A stretch of DNA of 64,000 nt from Roseiarcus sp963761435. GTDB lineage: Bacteria; Pseudomonadota; Alphaproteobacteria; Rhizobiales; Beijerinckiaceae. The position numbers and the translations under genes are program-made. This document shows positions 29,047 to 37,562 of this stretch, piece after piece (positions within the stretch are counted from its first letter, which is position 1; each line of letters starts with the position of its first letter). The stretch is taken from assembly GCA_963761435.1 (NCBI GenBank), contig CAVXHJ010000010.1, positions 124,001 to 188,000 on the forward strand, written 5' to 3'. The notes below the pieces were generated by a model, which was given only the letters and a program-made list of their open reading frames with translations, searched no databases and had not been told where the DNA came from.

Positions 29047-29505
29047 TTGCCCTCCTTCCGCGACGAGCGCCGGGTTCGCCACCGAGCCTGGCAGATGTTC
29101 GATCTCGTCGCCGACGTCGAGCGCTATCCGGAATTTGTTCCCCTCTGCAAGTCGCTGAGGGTGAAGAGCCGCCGGAGGAATCACGGCGGCTGCGAAACGC
29201 TGGTCGCCGACATGACGGTCGGCTACGCGGTGATTCGCGAGACCTTCACCAGCCGGGTCAAGCTCGACAAGCCTCGCCTCAAGGTCAGGGTCGACTATAT
29301 CGACGGCCCGTTCAGCCATCTCGAAAACATCTGGACCTTCCGGGACGATGTCGAGGAGGGGGGTTCGCGCGTCGGCTTCTTCATCGACTACGAGTTCAGG
29401 AGCCGCACGCTCGGCGCCCTGATGGGCTCGATGTTCGACGCCGCGTTCCGTAAATTCGCCCGCGCGTTCGAGGAGCGCGCGGATATCGTCTACGGGCGCT
29501 CATAA
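29047..29505 (+). CDS. COQ10/RatA-type START-domain protein
   Basis: A 152-residue polyketide-cyclase/START-fold protein. The family core is FDLVADVERYPEFVPLCKSLRV, the ETLVADMTVGY strand and YIDGPFSHLENIWTFRD. Alphaproteobacterial members are COQ10-like proteins that carry ubiquinone; the E. coli homologue was named RatA. The start is TTG (encoding MPSF, the usual N-terminus of the family) with GGAGG about 10 bp upstream. It follows secG by 37 bp and may be co-transcribed. Confidence 0.85.
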   Translation: MPSFRDERRVRHRAWQMFDLVADVERYPEFVPLCKSLRVKSRRRNHGGCETLVADMTVGYAVIRETFTSRVKLDKPRLKVRVDYIDGPFSHLENIWTFRDDVEEGGSRVGFFIDYEFRSRTLGALMGSMFDAAFRKFARAFEERADIVYGRS

Positions 29506-29550
29506 AATTTCGGGAAAGCGGCGCGCCGGCGGACGACGCGCCTCCATCAG

Positions 29551-29904
29551 CTACGGCTTTGCTTTCATGGCCCCTGCGGAAGGCGACCCGGTCGTGTCGC
29601 CTTTGATCGCGCCTGAGACGGGCGGCTCGGCGTGTTCCGTCACCTCGGTCAGGGAATCCGGGTTGACGACCATCATCACCGGATTGCCTTGCGAATCCTT
29701 GGCCCGGACCAGGAAGGACGCGGGCATGATGGTGATGTCGGTGAACCCTGCCTTGGCGAGGTCGTCGCGCAGCCTCTGGCTGAGATGCGCGGGGGCTCGC
29801 GCGTCAGCCCCGGCGTTCTCGGCCGAGTCCATCGCCGCCAGCGCCGACCCGGCGAAGCCGCAGCCGAGCACAAGCATACAGGCAGTCCGGGTGAAAGCAG
29901 TCAT
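29551..29904 (-). CDS. Small secreted protein of unknown function
   Basis: A 117-residue protein. It has a signal peptide (MTAFTRTACMLVLGCGFAGSALA), then a compact domain LSQRLRDDLAKAGFTDITIMPASFLVRAKDSQGNPVMMVVNPDSL. This resembles small secreted PepSY/BON-like proteins of Rhizobiales that often occur in several copies, but I cannot name a family. The C-terminus (SGAIKGDTTGSPSAGAMKAKP) is low complexity. Convergent with the START-domain gene. Confidence 0.65.
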   Translation of the reverse strand: MTAFTRTACMLVLGCGFAGSALAAMDSAENAGADARAPAHLSQRLRDDLAKAGFTDITIMPASFLVRAKDSQGNPVMMVVNPDSLTEVTEHAEPPVSGAIKGDTTGSPSAGAMKAKP

Positions 29905-30113
29905 GGGTTTTCATCCTTCGATCCGCGCCGCAGAGCCCGCAAACCAACGGCGAAGAGGTCGGACGGTTCCCGGCGGAGATGAACTTTCGCAGCGGCGGGG
30001 CGGCGCCGTCTCGAGCGCGCCAGTTCGAAGATCGGCGGCCGCGTGCGTCACAAATTCAAACGCATCAACGAATTACGATTGGCAGCGACTAAACTGCATG
30101 ACCAGAAATCGCG

Positions 30114-30610
30114 CTACCCGCCGACTGCCGCCTCGAGCAAATCGAGCCCGACCCTGACCGAGGCGAGGCGCACGGCCTCGCGGCCGATGTCGCCGAACCG
30201 CTCTTTCCTCGCGAGAGTGGGCGCGCCGCGCCGGGCGCAGGCGAAATGGACGAGGCCGACCGGCTTCGCCGCAGTCCCGCCATCCGGCCCGGCGACCCCG
30301 GTGACGCTGACCGCGACGTCGGCGCGGGAGCGCGCCAGGGCGCCTTCCGCCATCGCCCGCGCCGTCTCTTCGCTGACCGCGCCGTATGTCCGCTTAGCGT
30401 TGCGGCCGGAACGCCGAGAAGTTCCTCCTTGGCCGCGTTGGAATAGACGACGAAGCCGCGCTCGACCACGTTCGACGAGCCGGGAATCTCGGTGAGCAAC
30501 CCGGCGATGAGCCCGCCGGTGCACGATTCCGCCGTCGCGACCATCAAGCCCGCGCCGCGATAGCGGGCGATGAGCGCGACGGCGCGTGAGAGAAGGTCGG
30601 GGGGAAACAT
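30114..30610 (-). CDS. CinA-type nicotinamide-nucleotide amidohydrolase, frameshifted
   Basis: A CinA C-terminal-domain protein that hydrolyses NMN to nicotinic acid mononucleotide (PncC activity). N-terminus MVATAESCTGGLIAGLLTEIPGSS contains the catalytic Ser/Cys region; VVYSNAAKEELLGV follows. The frame is lost near 30388 and resumes at YGAVSEETARAMAEGAL, then VSVTGVAGPDGGTAAKPVGLV. One missing base explains it and gives 165 residues, the family norm. The start at MFPPDLLSRAVALI fits known starts. Confidence 0.85.
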
Positions 30611-30765
30611 GGAGCATCTGATCGGCGGGTGGCGCGGCCGAGAGTACCGCGTTTTCGCCGCCCGGCAAAAAGCGGCGGCCGCAGCGATCGCCGCAGGACC
30701 GGCTGTCTGGCGCGGTCCACAAGGCGCGATTGTCGGGGCTCGCCTCGTTGTCGAACGCGTGCTGC

Positions 30766-31035
30766 TCAATCCGGTTTGCGCGGGCCTGCTTCCTTGCCGC
30801 CTGCGTGTTTTACGGCTTCGATAACGAGGTTGATGATCGCCTCGCGCACGAGGTGATCCTTGACCTGGATGAAGGCTCGATTGAGGCGCAGGCCCTGTTC
30901 GATCAGGGCCTGATCGTCGCCCGTTCCTTGGCCCGGCGCCGCTTCGGGCAACTCCTTCGACGTCCTGCTGCCCAACAGGCGCTCGGGTCTCGAGGCGGCG
31001 CGACGGTCATCGACACGATTGATCATGCTCATCAT
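30766..31035 (-). CDS. Small hypothetical protein
   Basis: Up to 89 residues from MMSMINRVDD; the C-terminal half (ALIEQGLRLNRAFIQVKDH, then LVREAIINLVIEAVKHAGG) reads as two amphipathic helices. No family recognised. AGCGAGGT lies about eight bases before the first ATG, which supports translation. No neighbour gives a clue to function. Confidence 0.4.
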   Translation of the reverse strand: MMSMINRVDDRRAASRPERLLGSRTSKELPEAAPGQGTGDDQALIEQGLRLNRAFIQVKDHLVREAIINLVIEAVKHAGGKEAGPRKPD

Positions 31036-31472
31036 GTTATTAACCTCGCTTCGCCTCAGCGCAACACCGCAGTCAATAATTTATTCGGGCCTTTTTGGTT
31101 CCCCCCTCGCGGCCGGGACCGACCGCGCCCGGCATGGGACAGAGCCGACCTCCGCATTTTTGTCTATTGGCTCGGAGCTGCCGCAGCGGCAACGTTACGG
31201 AAGTCGCGAGCCTCGAGTTTTGACCGGCGAGGCAATCCGCACGCGGCTCGCCCCGCGCCTGGCCCTTCCGGCGCGGGGCCTTTTTTTGCCGCACCATCGT
31301 GCCGGCGGCTGCGTCGGTCGAAACGATCGCCCGCGTTAGGCGCAATATTGCAAATGCTTCCAGCGAGTTTTTCGTGCGCAACATAAGCGGCGCATAACGG
31401 ACGGGCGACGTCGCGGGCGCGAGCCAGCGCGCCAGTAGAGGCGGCGCGAGGGATTTGCTAGTCCAATCCATC
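31036..31472. other. Intergenic region with a plus-strand terminator
   Basis: Between a minus-strand gene start and the plus-strand thioesterase start. No convincing coding sequence. It contains a strong plus-oriented intrinsic terminator at 31250-31287 with no plus-strand gene before it, so a short non-coding transcript is possible. The part upstream of 31100 is AT-richer (around TCAATAATTTATTC) and may hold promoters in either direction. Confidence 0.4.
31250..31287 (+). terminator. Intrinsic terminator without an upstream gene
   Basis: A perfect 10-bp stem GCCCCGCGCC / GGCGCGGGGC with a 10-base loop is followed directly by seven T residues (31281-31287). In this orientation it would end a plus-strand RNA, yet the nearest upstream plus-strand CDS is the START-domain gene at 29505. 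It is therefore a candidate 3' end of a small RNA. Confidence 0.7.
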
Positions 31473-31925
31473 ATGAGCCAAACCAAGCCGCGTCCCTTCA
31501 CGATCGACGAATTGCGCGCCTATCTGACCGAGATTTTCCCGGAGCTCTGGAAGCGCGGCGACTTTCGGATCGAAAGCCTCGCGCCCATGGCCGCAACGCT
31601 TCGCCTCGTGCATCACCCGAGGCACCTGAGATATGGCGGCACGATCGCCGGGCCAGCCATGTTCGCGCTCTGCGACGTCGCCCTCTATGTCGCGATTCTG
31701 GGCGAGCTCGGGCCGGTCGCGCATGCGGTGACCACCAACGTTTCGATCAATTTCCTCCGCAAGCCCGCGCCCGCCGATCTCATCGGCAGGGCGACGCTGA
31801 TCAAGCTCGGCAAGCGCCTCGCGGTTGGCGAAGTGGCGCTCTATTCGGATGGAGAGGGCGACATGGTCGCTCATGCGACGGGCACCTATTCGATCCCGGC
31901 GCGCGGCGAGGACCCGCCGCAATGA
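31473..31925 (+). CDS. PaaI family hotdog-fold thioesterase
   Basis: A 150-residue acyl-CoA thioesterase-like protein. The hotdog core is HPRHLRYGGTIAGPAMFALCDVALYVAI (helix with the catalytic Asp position) followed by AVTTNVSINFLRKPAPADLIG and VGEVALYSDGEGDMVAHATGTYSIP. Start chosen at MSQTKPRPFTI. In Rhizobiales a PaaI-type gene regularly precedes rplM, as it does here with one extra gene between. Substrate unknown. Confidence 0.87.
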   Translation: MSQTKPRPFTIDELRAYLTEIFPELWKRGDFRIESLAPMAATLRLVHHPRHLRYGGTIAGPAMFALCDVALYVAILGELGPVAHAVTTNVSINFLRKPAPADLIGRATLIKLGKRLAVGEVALYSDGEGDMVAHATGTYSIPARGEDPPQ

Positions 31926-31937
31926 GCGGACGCCGGC

Positions 31938-32883
31938 CTAACCGCTCGAGCGCGGCGAAGATGAAAGTATGGAATCCGCCATCGCGGCGCGAAGCTTTTG
32001 ATCGACGATATCGATAAGGACCGAGGGAGATTTATTGAGCAGGTCGTCCGCCCTTTCGCGCAGCTCTTCGCGCTTGTAATCTTCCAGACCCCCCGTGTTC
32101 TCGATCACATGCAGCTCGGCGTCGTGACAACTCGCGTTGACGATATATTCCCATAACTCCGCGATCAGGCCCCGCAAGCGCTGTCCGACGAGGTCGATCC
32201 TGTCTTGAGAAAACGGACAGCCATATTGCTTCCTGAGCGCGAGCTCGGAATCGATCAGTCTGTCGATCAGGGGAATAACCTCGGTCTCGACTTCTGATGT
32301 TGAGGGACCGGGTCAACGCGCCGTGGGGCGCGTAGTCGCCATGAATGTTTTCCTCGATCCGCTTCTGGTGCTCCGCCGAGAACGGCGAGCGAGCAGCCTC
32401 GCGCCTGATCCTTTCAAACTCGCTGTCCGCCTTCATGCAAACAGCCTGTTCGGTTTTGGCGTCGGCTAGGGGCGCCCCCGGGCCGGCGAGCGAGGCCGCG
32501 GGCGCGGATGGAGGGCTCACAGCATCGTGAGCCGGACTTTCGGGCGCATGGCGACTGTGCCTCGGGCGGAATGCGCCGAGCAGGTAGACGACGACGCAAA
32601 TCGCCGCCGCCGCGACCATGGGAACCAGATGCGCCGATGCGTAAGCCAGAAATTGGGCGACCTGTTCCCGGTATTGCTTCTCCAGCCAGTCCAGCACGGC
32701 GGAGTAAATCGCATGCGCGAGCAGTTCGTACAGGATCGCCGACAGGGCCGCCCACAGGGCGACCAACAGCCACCAGGACCAATTGCGAAGGCGTGCGGCG
32801 GTCGACACAGGCGACGATCCCGGTTGGCGTCCAACCTTTGGGTGTTCAGCGGATAAACTGGCGTGATTCAGCCTGTGCGGCAA
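31938..32883 (-). CDS. Membrane protein of unknown function, frameshifted
   Basis: Two membrane segments are evident in the N-terminal part (LRNWSWWLLVALWAALSAIL at about 32-52; HLVPMVAAAAICVVVYLLG at about 84-103), with a proline-rich cytosolic linker and a soluble C-terminal half. The frame breaks near 32298 (one extra base) and resumes SEVETEVIPLIDRLIDSEL, ending RAAMADSILSSSPRSSG. Corrected length is 314 residues. The C-terminal helical region contains CPFSQDRIDLVGQRLRGL. No family recognised. It lies between the thioesterase and rplM, normally adjacent, so it may be an insertion. Confidence 0.6.
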
Positions 32884-32988
32884 GGCGGATCCGCCTTCCT
32901 TCCCGCTCGGGCCGCGCGCCCCGGGCGATGAGCCGCGCGGGTCTCATGCTTGAGCCCGCGCCTTTGCCTCACATGGGATGACCAAATC

Positions 32989-33006
32989 GCGGTATTATAA
33001 TACCGC
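32989..33006. promoter_or_regulatory. Perfect 18-bp palindrome GCGGTATTATAATACCGC
   Basis: A perfect dyad with an AT-rich centre, about 46 bp upstream of the rplM -35 element. AT-rich palindromes are rare in this GC-rich sequence, and this form (GGTATTATAATACC) looks like an operator for a dimeric repressor. The bound protein is unknown. Confidence 0.45.
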
Positions 33007-33051
33007 ATAGCCAGGATAAGCCGTTTTCTTGGCTGTTCCGGCGCTCGGACG

Positions 33052-33080
33052 TTGACATTTCGCCCTTGCGCCGTCTAGAA
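33052..33080 (+). promoter_or_regulatory. Sigma-70 type promoter of rplM-rpsI
   Basis: TTGACA at 33052-33057, a 17-bp spacer, and CTAGAA at 33075-33080 match the alphaproteobacterial housekeeping promoter. Transcription would start near 33087, leaving a leader of about 25 bases before the rplM ATG. Confidence 0.65.
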
Positions 33081-33111
33081 GCCCGGCTCCTGAGTTCAGA
33101 ACGGGCCCATC

Positions 33112-33594
33112 ATGTTCGGCAAAACCCATTCGACCAAGACCGCCGAGGTCGAGAAGAAGTGGCTTCTCATCGACGCCAAGGGCCTTGTCGTCGGGCGCCT
33201 GGCGTCGATCGTGGCGATGCGGCTGCGCGGCAAGCACAAGCCCAGCTTCACCCCCCATGTCGACGACGGCGACAACGTGATCGTGGTCAACGCCGAGAAG
33301 ATCGTCTTCACCGGCAAGAAGCGCGACGACAAGGTCTATTACCATTATTCGGGCTATATCGGCGGCATCAAGGAACGTTCGGCCAAGTCGATCCTGGAGG
33401 GCAAGTTCCCCGAGCGGATCGTCGAAAAGGCGGTCGAGCGCATGCTTCCGCGCGGGCCTTTGGGCAAGAAGCAGCTTGGCAACCTGCGCGTCTACAAAGG
33501 CCCCGACCATCCCCACGCCGCCCAGTCGCCGACCGTGCTCGACGTGGCCAAACTCAACCCCAAGAACAGCCGGAGCGCTGAAATTCATGGCTGA
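33112..33594 (+). CDS. rplM: 50S ribosomal protein L13
   Basis: A 160-residue L13. Characteristic segments: KKWLLIDAKGLVVGRLAS, IVAMRLRGKHKPSFTPH, YYHYSGYIGGIKE, RMLPRGPLGKKQLGNLRVYKG. It is an early-assembling protein of the large subunit. Its stop overlaps the rpsI start by eight bases, so the two are translationally coupled. A consensus promoter lies directly upstream. Confidence 0.97.
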   Translation: MFGKTHSTKTAEVEKKWLLIDAKGLVVGRLASIVAMRLRGKHKPSFTPHVDDGDNVIVVNAEKIVFTGKKRDDKVYYHYSGYIGGIKERSAKSILEGKFPERIVEKAVERMLPRGPLGKKQLGNLRVYKGPDHPHAAQSPTVLDVAKLNPKNSRSAEIHG

Positions 33595-34069
33595 GATCCT
33601 TGCTTCGCTCGCCGACCTCAAGGGCTCGGCCGCCGCGCCCGCGCCCGCCGAGGCGCCGGTCCATGTCCAGAAGCTCGACAAGTACGGCCGCGCCTACGCG
33701 ACGGGAAAACGCAAGAACGCGGTGGCGCGCGTCTGGATCAAGCCGGGCAGGGGTCTCGCGACGGTCAACGGGCGCCCGCTCGACCAATATTTCGCGCGGC
33801 CCGTGCTGCGCATGATCCTGAGCCAGCCGCTCGTGGTGGTGAACCGCATCACCCAGTACGACTTGACGGTGACGGTGACCGGGGGCGGCCTTTCCGGCCA
33901 GGCCGGCGCGGTGCGCCACGGCCTCGCCAAGGCGCTGACCTATTTCGAGCCCGACCTCAGGCCCACGCTCAAGAAGGAAGGCTTCCTCACCCGCAATTCC
34001 CGCGTCGTCGAGCGCAAGAAATACGGCCACCGCAAGGCGCGCGCGAGCTTCCAGTTCTCCAAGCGCTGA
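33587..34069 (+). CDS. rpsI: 30S ribosomal protein S9
   Basis: A 160-residue S9. The start MAEILASLADLKGS has the Ala/Pro-rich N-terminal extension usual in alphaproteobacteria; the conserved body is YATGKRKNAVARVWIKPG, NGRPLDQYFARPVL, GGGLSGQAGAVRHGLAKAL and the C-terminal KKYGHRKARASFQFSKR that reaches the P-site tRNA. A Rho-independent terminator follows 24 bp after the stop. Confidence 0.97.
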   Translation: MAEILASLADLKGSAAAPAPAEAPVHVQKLDKYGRAYATGKRKNAVARVWIKPGRGLATVNGRPLDQYFARPVLRMILSQPLVVVNRITQYDLTVTVTGGGLSGQAGAVRHGLAKALTYFEPDLRPTLKKEGFLTRNSRVVERKKYGHRKARASFQFSKR

Positions 34070-34093
34070 GGCGCTTGTCGCAACGACAATCGG

Positions 34094-34120
34094 AAAAGGG
34101 CGGCGCGAGCCGCCTTTTTT
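34094..34120 (+). terminator. Intrinsic terminator of rplM-rpsI
   Basis: A stem GGGCGGC / GCCGCC with a short GCGA-type loop is preceded by AAAA and followed by six T residues, 24 bp downstream of the rpsI stop. Confidence 0.8.
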
Positions 34121-34220
34121 GTTTGCCCGTCGCTATCGAAACGTTCGAAGCGCTCACTGGCGCCATTTGCGCCCGGGCGGGACGTCAGGCTAGATTTTCT
34201 CGAAACGCTCGGGGTTCCGC

Positions 34221-34724
34221 TTGAAGTTCGCACTCTTGCTCCTGATCGGCGCGGCGCTCGCTCGCCGCGGCGCCGAGGCGTCGGAATGGCGCTGGAGCTA
34301 TCAGGGGGACGGGGTTCAAGCGTCGGGCTCGTTCACCACGAACGACGCGCCCAACGCTGACGGCTTCTACGAGATCACCGCGATATCCGGGGAGGCCAAC
34401 GGCGTGGCGATCACCGGCCTGCAACAGGCCGGGACCTCGATCCCGGGCAACGAGGGCTATCCGGTCGATAATCTCGTCAGGACGGAAGCGCCGCAACTCT
34501 CGATGCACGGCTTCGGCTATGCGCTCGCCGACGGGACTTACGCCAATCCCTTCTACGGCGCCCATTTCGAGAAGCCCGGCACCTACGCTTTCTTCTCCGA
34601 TCCAGCGAACAAGAAGACGAGCGAACCCGCGGTGACTTCAACGCCACCATCGTTCCCTGACGTGCCGGGCGCGGCGCGGCCGAGCCCCGCGCCCTTCCGC
34701 CTTGACCATGACGGCCGTTTGTAG
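34221..34724 (+). CDS. Secreted protein of unknown function, C-terminus possibly frameshifted
   Basis: Starts MKFALLLLIGAALARRGAEA, a signal peptide, followed by a Gly/aromatic domain (WRWSYQGDGVQASGSFTTND; YEITAISGEANGVAITGLQ; NPFYGAHFEKPGTYAFFSD) with the look of secreted beta-sandwich proteins with PEP-type or VPLPA tails. As written the frame ends at 34724 with an unlikely Pro/Arg tail. If one C is missing from CCC at 34626-34628, the protein instead ends GDFNATIVP at 34660 (146 residues), a more natural end. No family function is known. Confidence 0.6.
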   Translation: MKFALLLLIGAALARRGAEASEWRWSYQGDGVQASGSFTTNDAPNADGFYEITAISGEANGVAITGLQQAGTSIPGNEGYPVDNLVRTEAPQLSMHGFGYALADGTYANPFYGAHFEKPGTYAFFSDPANKKTSEPAVTSTPPSFPDVPGAARPSPAPFRLDHDGRL

Positions 34725-34838
34725 GAAAGACGCATCTCATGACCGCCCGCTCGCCCAACCGACTCCGACGACGCTGAGCTAAGCGCGAGTTCGCGCGCGA
34801 GCGCGACTGTTCTTCGGCTTTCGGACTGCGAGGCGATC

Positions 34839-35753
34839 ATGGCGGCGAAAATCTTCATCGACGGCGAAGCGGGCACCACCGGCCTGCAGATCAGGGACAA
34901 GCTCGCGGGGCTGTCCGGCATTGAGCTCCTGAGCCTGCCGCCCGAGGCGCGCAAGGATGCGGGCGCCAAGCAGAAGCTCTATGGCGCAGTCGACGTCGTC
35001 ATCCTTTGCCTGCCGGACGAAGCGGCAAAGGAAGCAGCGCATATCATCGACGCCATGGGCGCCGGCGCGCCGCGGGTGATCGACGCGTCATCCGCCCATC
35101 GCGTCGCGCCCGGCTGGACCTATGGCTTTCCGGAGCTCGTCGCGGGCCAAGCGGAGGCGGTCGCTTCCGCGAGCAAGGTCAGCAATCCCGGTTGTCATGC
35201 GACCGGCGCAATCGCGCTTCTGCGCCCGCTCGTCGACGCCCGTGTCCTGCCGAAGGACATGGCGGTGTCGGTCAGTTCGGTCAGCGGCTATTCGGGCGGC
35301 GGCAAATCCATGATCGAGGCCTACGAGAGCGGCCGCGCGCCCGCGTTCGAGCTTTACGGGCTCAAGCTCGAGCACAAGCACATGCCGGAAATCGAGCTCT
35401 ACTCAGGCCTGACGGCGCGGCCGATCTTTGCGCCGTCGGTCGGCAACTTCCGCCAGGGGATGCTGGTCGCCGTCCCGTTGCACCTCGACCTGCTGCCGGG
35501 AAAGCCAGGCGCTGCGGACCTCGGGCACGTGTTCGAGAAACACTACCGGGGCCAGAAGCATTTCCATGTCGCCGAGGGCGAGGAGGCCCATCGCATCGAG
35601 CCGGAATCGCTCAATGGCACGAATGACATCGAGATCCACGTCTTCGCCAACGAGGCCCGCCGTCAGGCGCTGCTCGTCGCCAAATTCGACAATCTCGGCA
35701 AAGGCGCCTCGGGCGCGGCGGTGCAGAACCTCATGCTGATGCTGGGGAAGTGA
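34839..35753 (+). CDS. argC: N-acetyl-gamma-glutamyl-phosphate reductase
   Basis: A 304-residue ArgC of the shorter type 2 group. N-terminal NADP site IFIDGEAGTTGLQIRDKLAG; DASSAHRVAPGWTYGFPEL; the catalytic cysteine in KVSNPGCHATGAIALLRPL; HKHMPEIELYSGL. It reduces N-acetylglutamyl phosphate in arginine synthesis. It is complete and in the conserved position after rpsI. Confidence 0.94.
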   Translation: MAAKIFIDGEAGTTGLQIRDKLAGLSGIELLSLPPEARKDAGAKQKLYGAVDVVILCLPDEAAKEAAHIIDAMGAGAPRVIDASSAHRVAPGWTYGFPELVAGQAEAVASASKVSNPGCHATGAIALLRPLVDARVLPKDMAVSVSSVSGYSGGGKSMIEAYESGRAPAFELYGLKLEHKHMPEIELYSGLTARPIFAPSVGNFRQGMLVAVPLHLDLLPGKPGAADLGHVFEKHYRGQKHFHVAEGEEAHRIEPESLNGTNDIEIHVFANEARRQALLVAKFDNLGKGASGAAVQNLMLMLGK

Positions 35754-35777
35754 AGCGGGGGCTCCGGATCGGAGCGG

Positions 35778-37404
35778 TCATGCCTGCGGGATCCCGGCCT
35801 TGCGAAGGCCTTCGTACACGTTGCGGCGTTGCTTCAGGAAAATCGGATTGTCACTCTCCGCGCCGTCCTGAAAGCGACTGATCGTGAATGCCGGGTTGAG
35901 CGCGAGGCCGGCCTCGGCCTCGACGCGAGAACTCCTTTGCTCGTCCAAGCTGGCCCAGAGCCGCGGCAAGCAGGAAATGGGCCATTGAAAAGTTTGGGTT
36001 GACCACGACCGACTGACTTAGCCACTTGGCCGCGTCCTCGTAATCACCGAGATGCAACTTCGCGGCGCCAATGCCGTAAATCCACGTGTGGACGCCTCGA
36101 TCCCGAGGGGAGAGGCGAAGCGCCTCAAGATGACATTCTATCGCCTCCTCGGGAAAGCCGAGGAAGAGCTTCGCCGTAGCCTTGGCGGCCAGAGCGATAG
36201 GCATGTTCCGGTCGAGCACCAAGGCTCGTTCGGCCTCGGCGACGCCTTCCTCGGGGCGTTTGGAGCAGCTCTTGACGAAGCTCATCCACAAATGCGCGTC
36301 GGCCCTGTCCGGCGCCAGGAACAACACTCTCGATAAAGAAGCCTCGGCCGCCGCGAGAACCTTCAGCCGGTCCGGAACCTCATAGCGGAACAACTCGGTA
36401 ATGTCGGCAGCAGCGCAGCCACACAGCGCACGGACGTCGTCGGGGTCAATCGCCAACGCGCGGGCAAAGAAGGAGCGCGCCTGCCGAAAGGACGAGGGAT
36501 ACGACCCTCCAATGAGCCAGGCCGTTCCTTGAAGGCTAAGGTCGAATGCATCGGGATTGGGCGATCTCCCGAGCCTGCGCGCCTCGGTGAGGATCAACGT
36601 CGCGTTCAATTGTCCTGCGAGCCGCACCACAATTTCGTCCTGCATTTCGAAAAAATCAGCGACGGGCCGGTCGAACTGGTCGGCCCACAGATGACCGCCG
36701 GTTTCCGCATCGACGAGTTGAACGTTGACCCTCATGCGGGACCCGGCGCGCTGGACGCTTCCTTCGAGCACGTAACGGACGTTAAGTTCGCGGCCGACCA
36801 TCTTCACATCGAAAGGCTTGCCCTTGAATGTGAAGGCGGTGCTGCGCGCGATGACGAAAGCGCCTCTGATCCTCGACAGCTCCGTGGTCAGAGTGTCCGT
36901 CACGCCGTCTACGAAATACGCCTGCTCCGTATCCCCGCCGATATTGGCGAACGGTAAAACGACGATGGAGAGGCGAGGCGGGCACGCGTCTTCGGCCTTC
37001 GAGGCGCTGTAGGCATCAGTCAGCTTTGCGCTCTCCGGCGCGTTGAAGCGAAGGCCATCGAACCGATAGCCTTCGCCGGGTACGGTCACGATGAGGCGCG
37101 GCTCCTTCGGATCGGCCTCGATCTTGCGCCGAAGCCGGCCGACCAGCACGTCGACGCTGCGATCGAACGGCTCCATCGGCCGGCTCGCGACTGCGTCGAG
37201 CAGAGTGTCCCGGCTGATCACCCGTCCCGGCCGCGCGGCGAAGACGCGCAGCAGCGCGAACTCGCCGCGTGTGAGCGGTATCGCCTCGCCTGTCTCGCGG
37301 GCGAGCATGCAGGCGTCGAGGTCAAGGACAAGGCCGGCGAAGCGGAGCGACGCGCCCGCTTCCCGCGAGGCCTTGACGCCGTCAAATACCGCAGCGTCGC
37401 GCAT
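35778..37404 (-). CDS. Winged-helix regulator with TolB-like and TPR domains, frameshifted
   Basis: Residues 20-118 form an OmpR/PhoB-type DNA-binding winged helix (IPLTRGEFALLRVFAARPG, VISRDTLLDAV, RSVDVLVGRLRRKI, IVTVPGEGYRFDG). Residues 140-290 are a TolB/FlgO-like module (PRLSIVVLPFANIGGDTEQA; ELNVRYVLEGSVQRAG), then TPR repeats. There is no receiver domain or membrane segment. The frame breaks near 35930 (one extra base) and ends RVEAEAGLALNPAFTISRF; corrected length 541. The module after the winged helix is closely related to that of the cyclase at 13937, so the two are paralogues with exchanged N-termini. A small secreted-protein gene diverges from it. Confidence 0.83.
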
Positions 37405-37562
37405 GAGCGCTCGTCCTTCAGAATGCCGGCTTAAACCTACTCCACGCTCCGCCGTTTACAAGCCGTTTACCGACCGAACATCTCCAGTTTACGCGGATGG
37501 CTCTTTGTCATCGCGTTTTGGGGCTTCGATGACTGTGAGCCTGAGATAGAGGAGAAAACCCT

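Noticed and set aside
30611..30765. Possible N-terminal extension of cinA
   Set aside because: Residues before MFPPDLL are low-complexity and unlike CinA; the usual start is at 30610.
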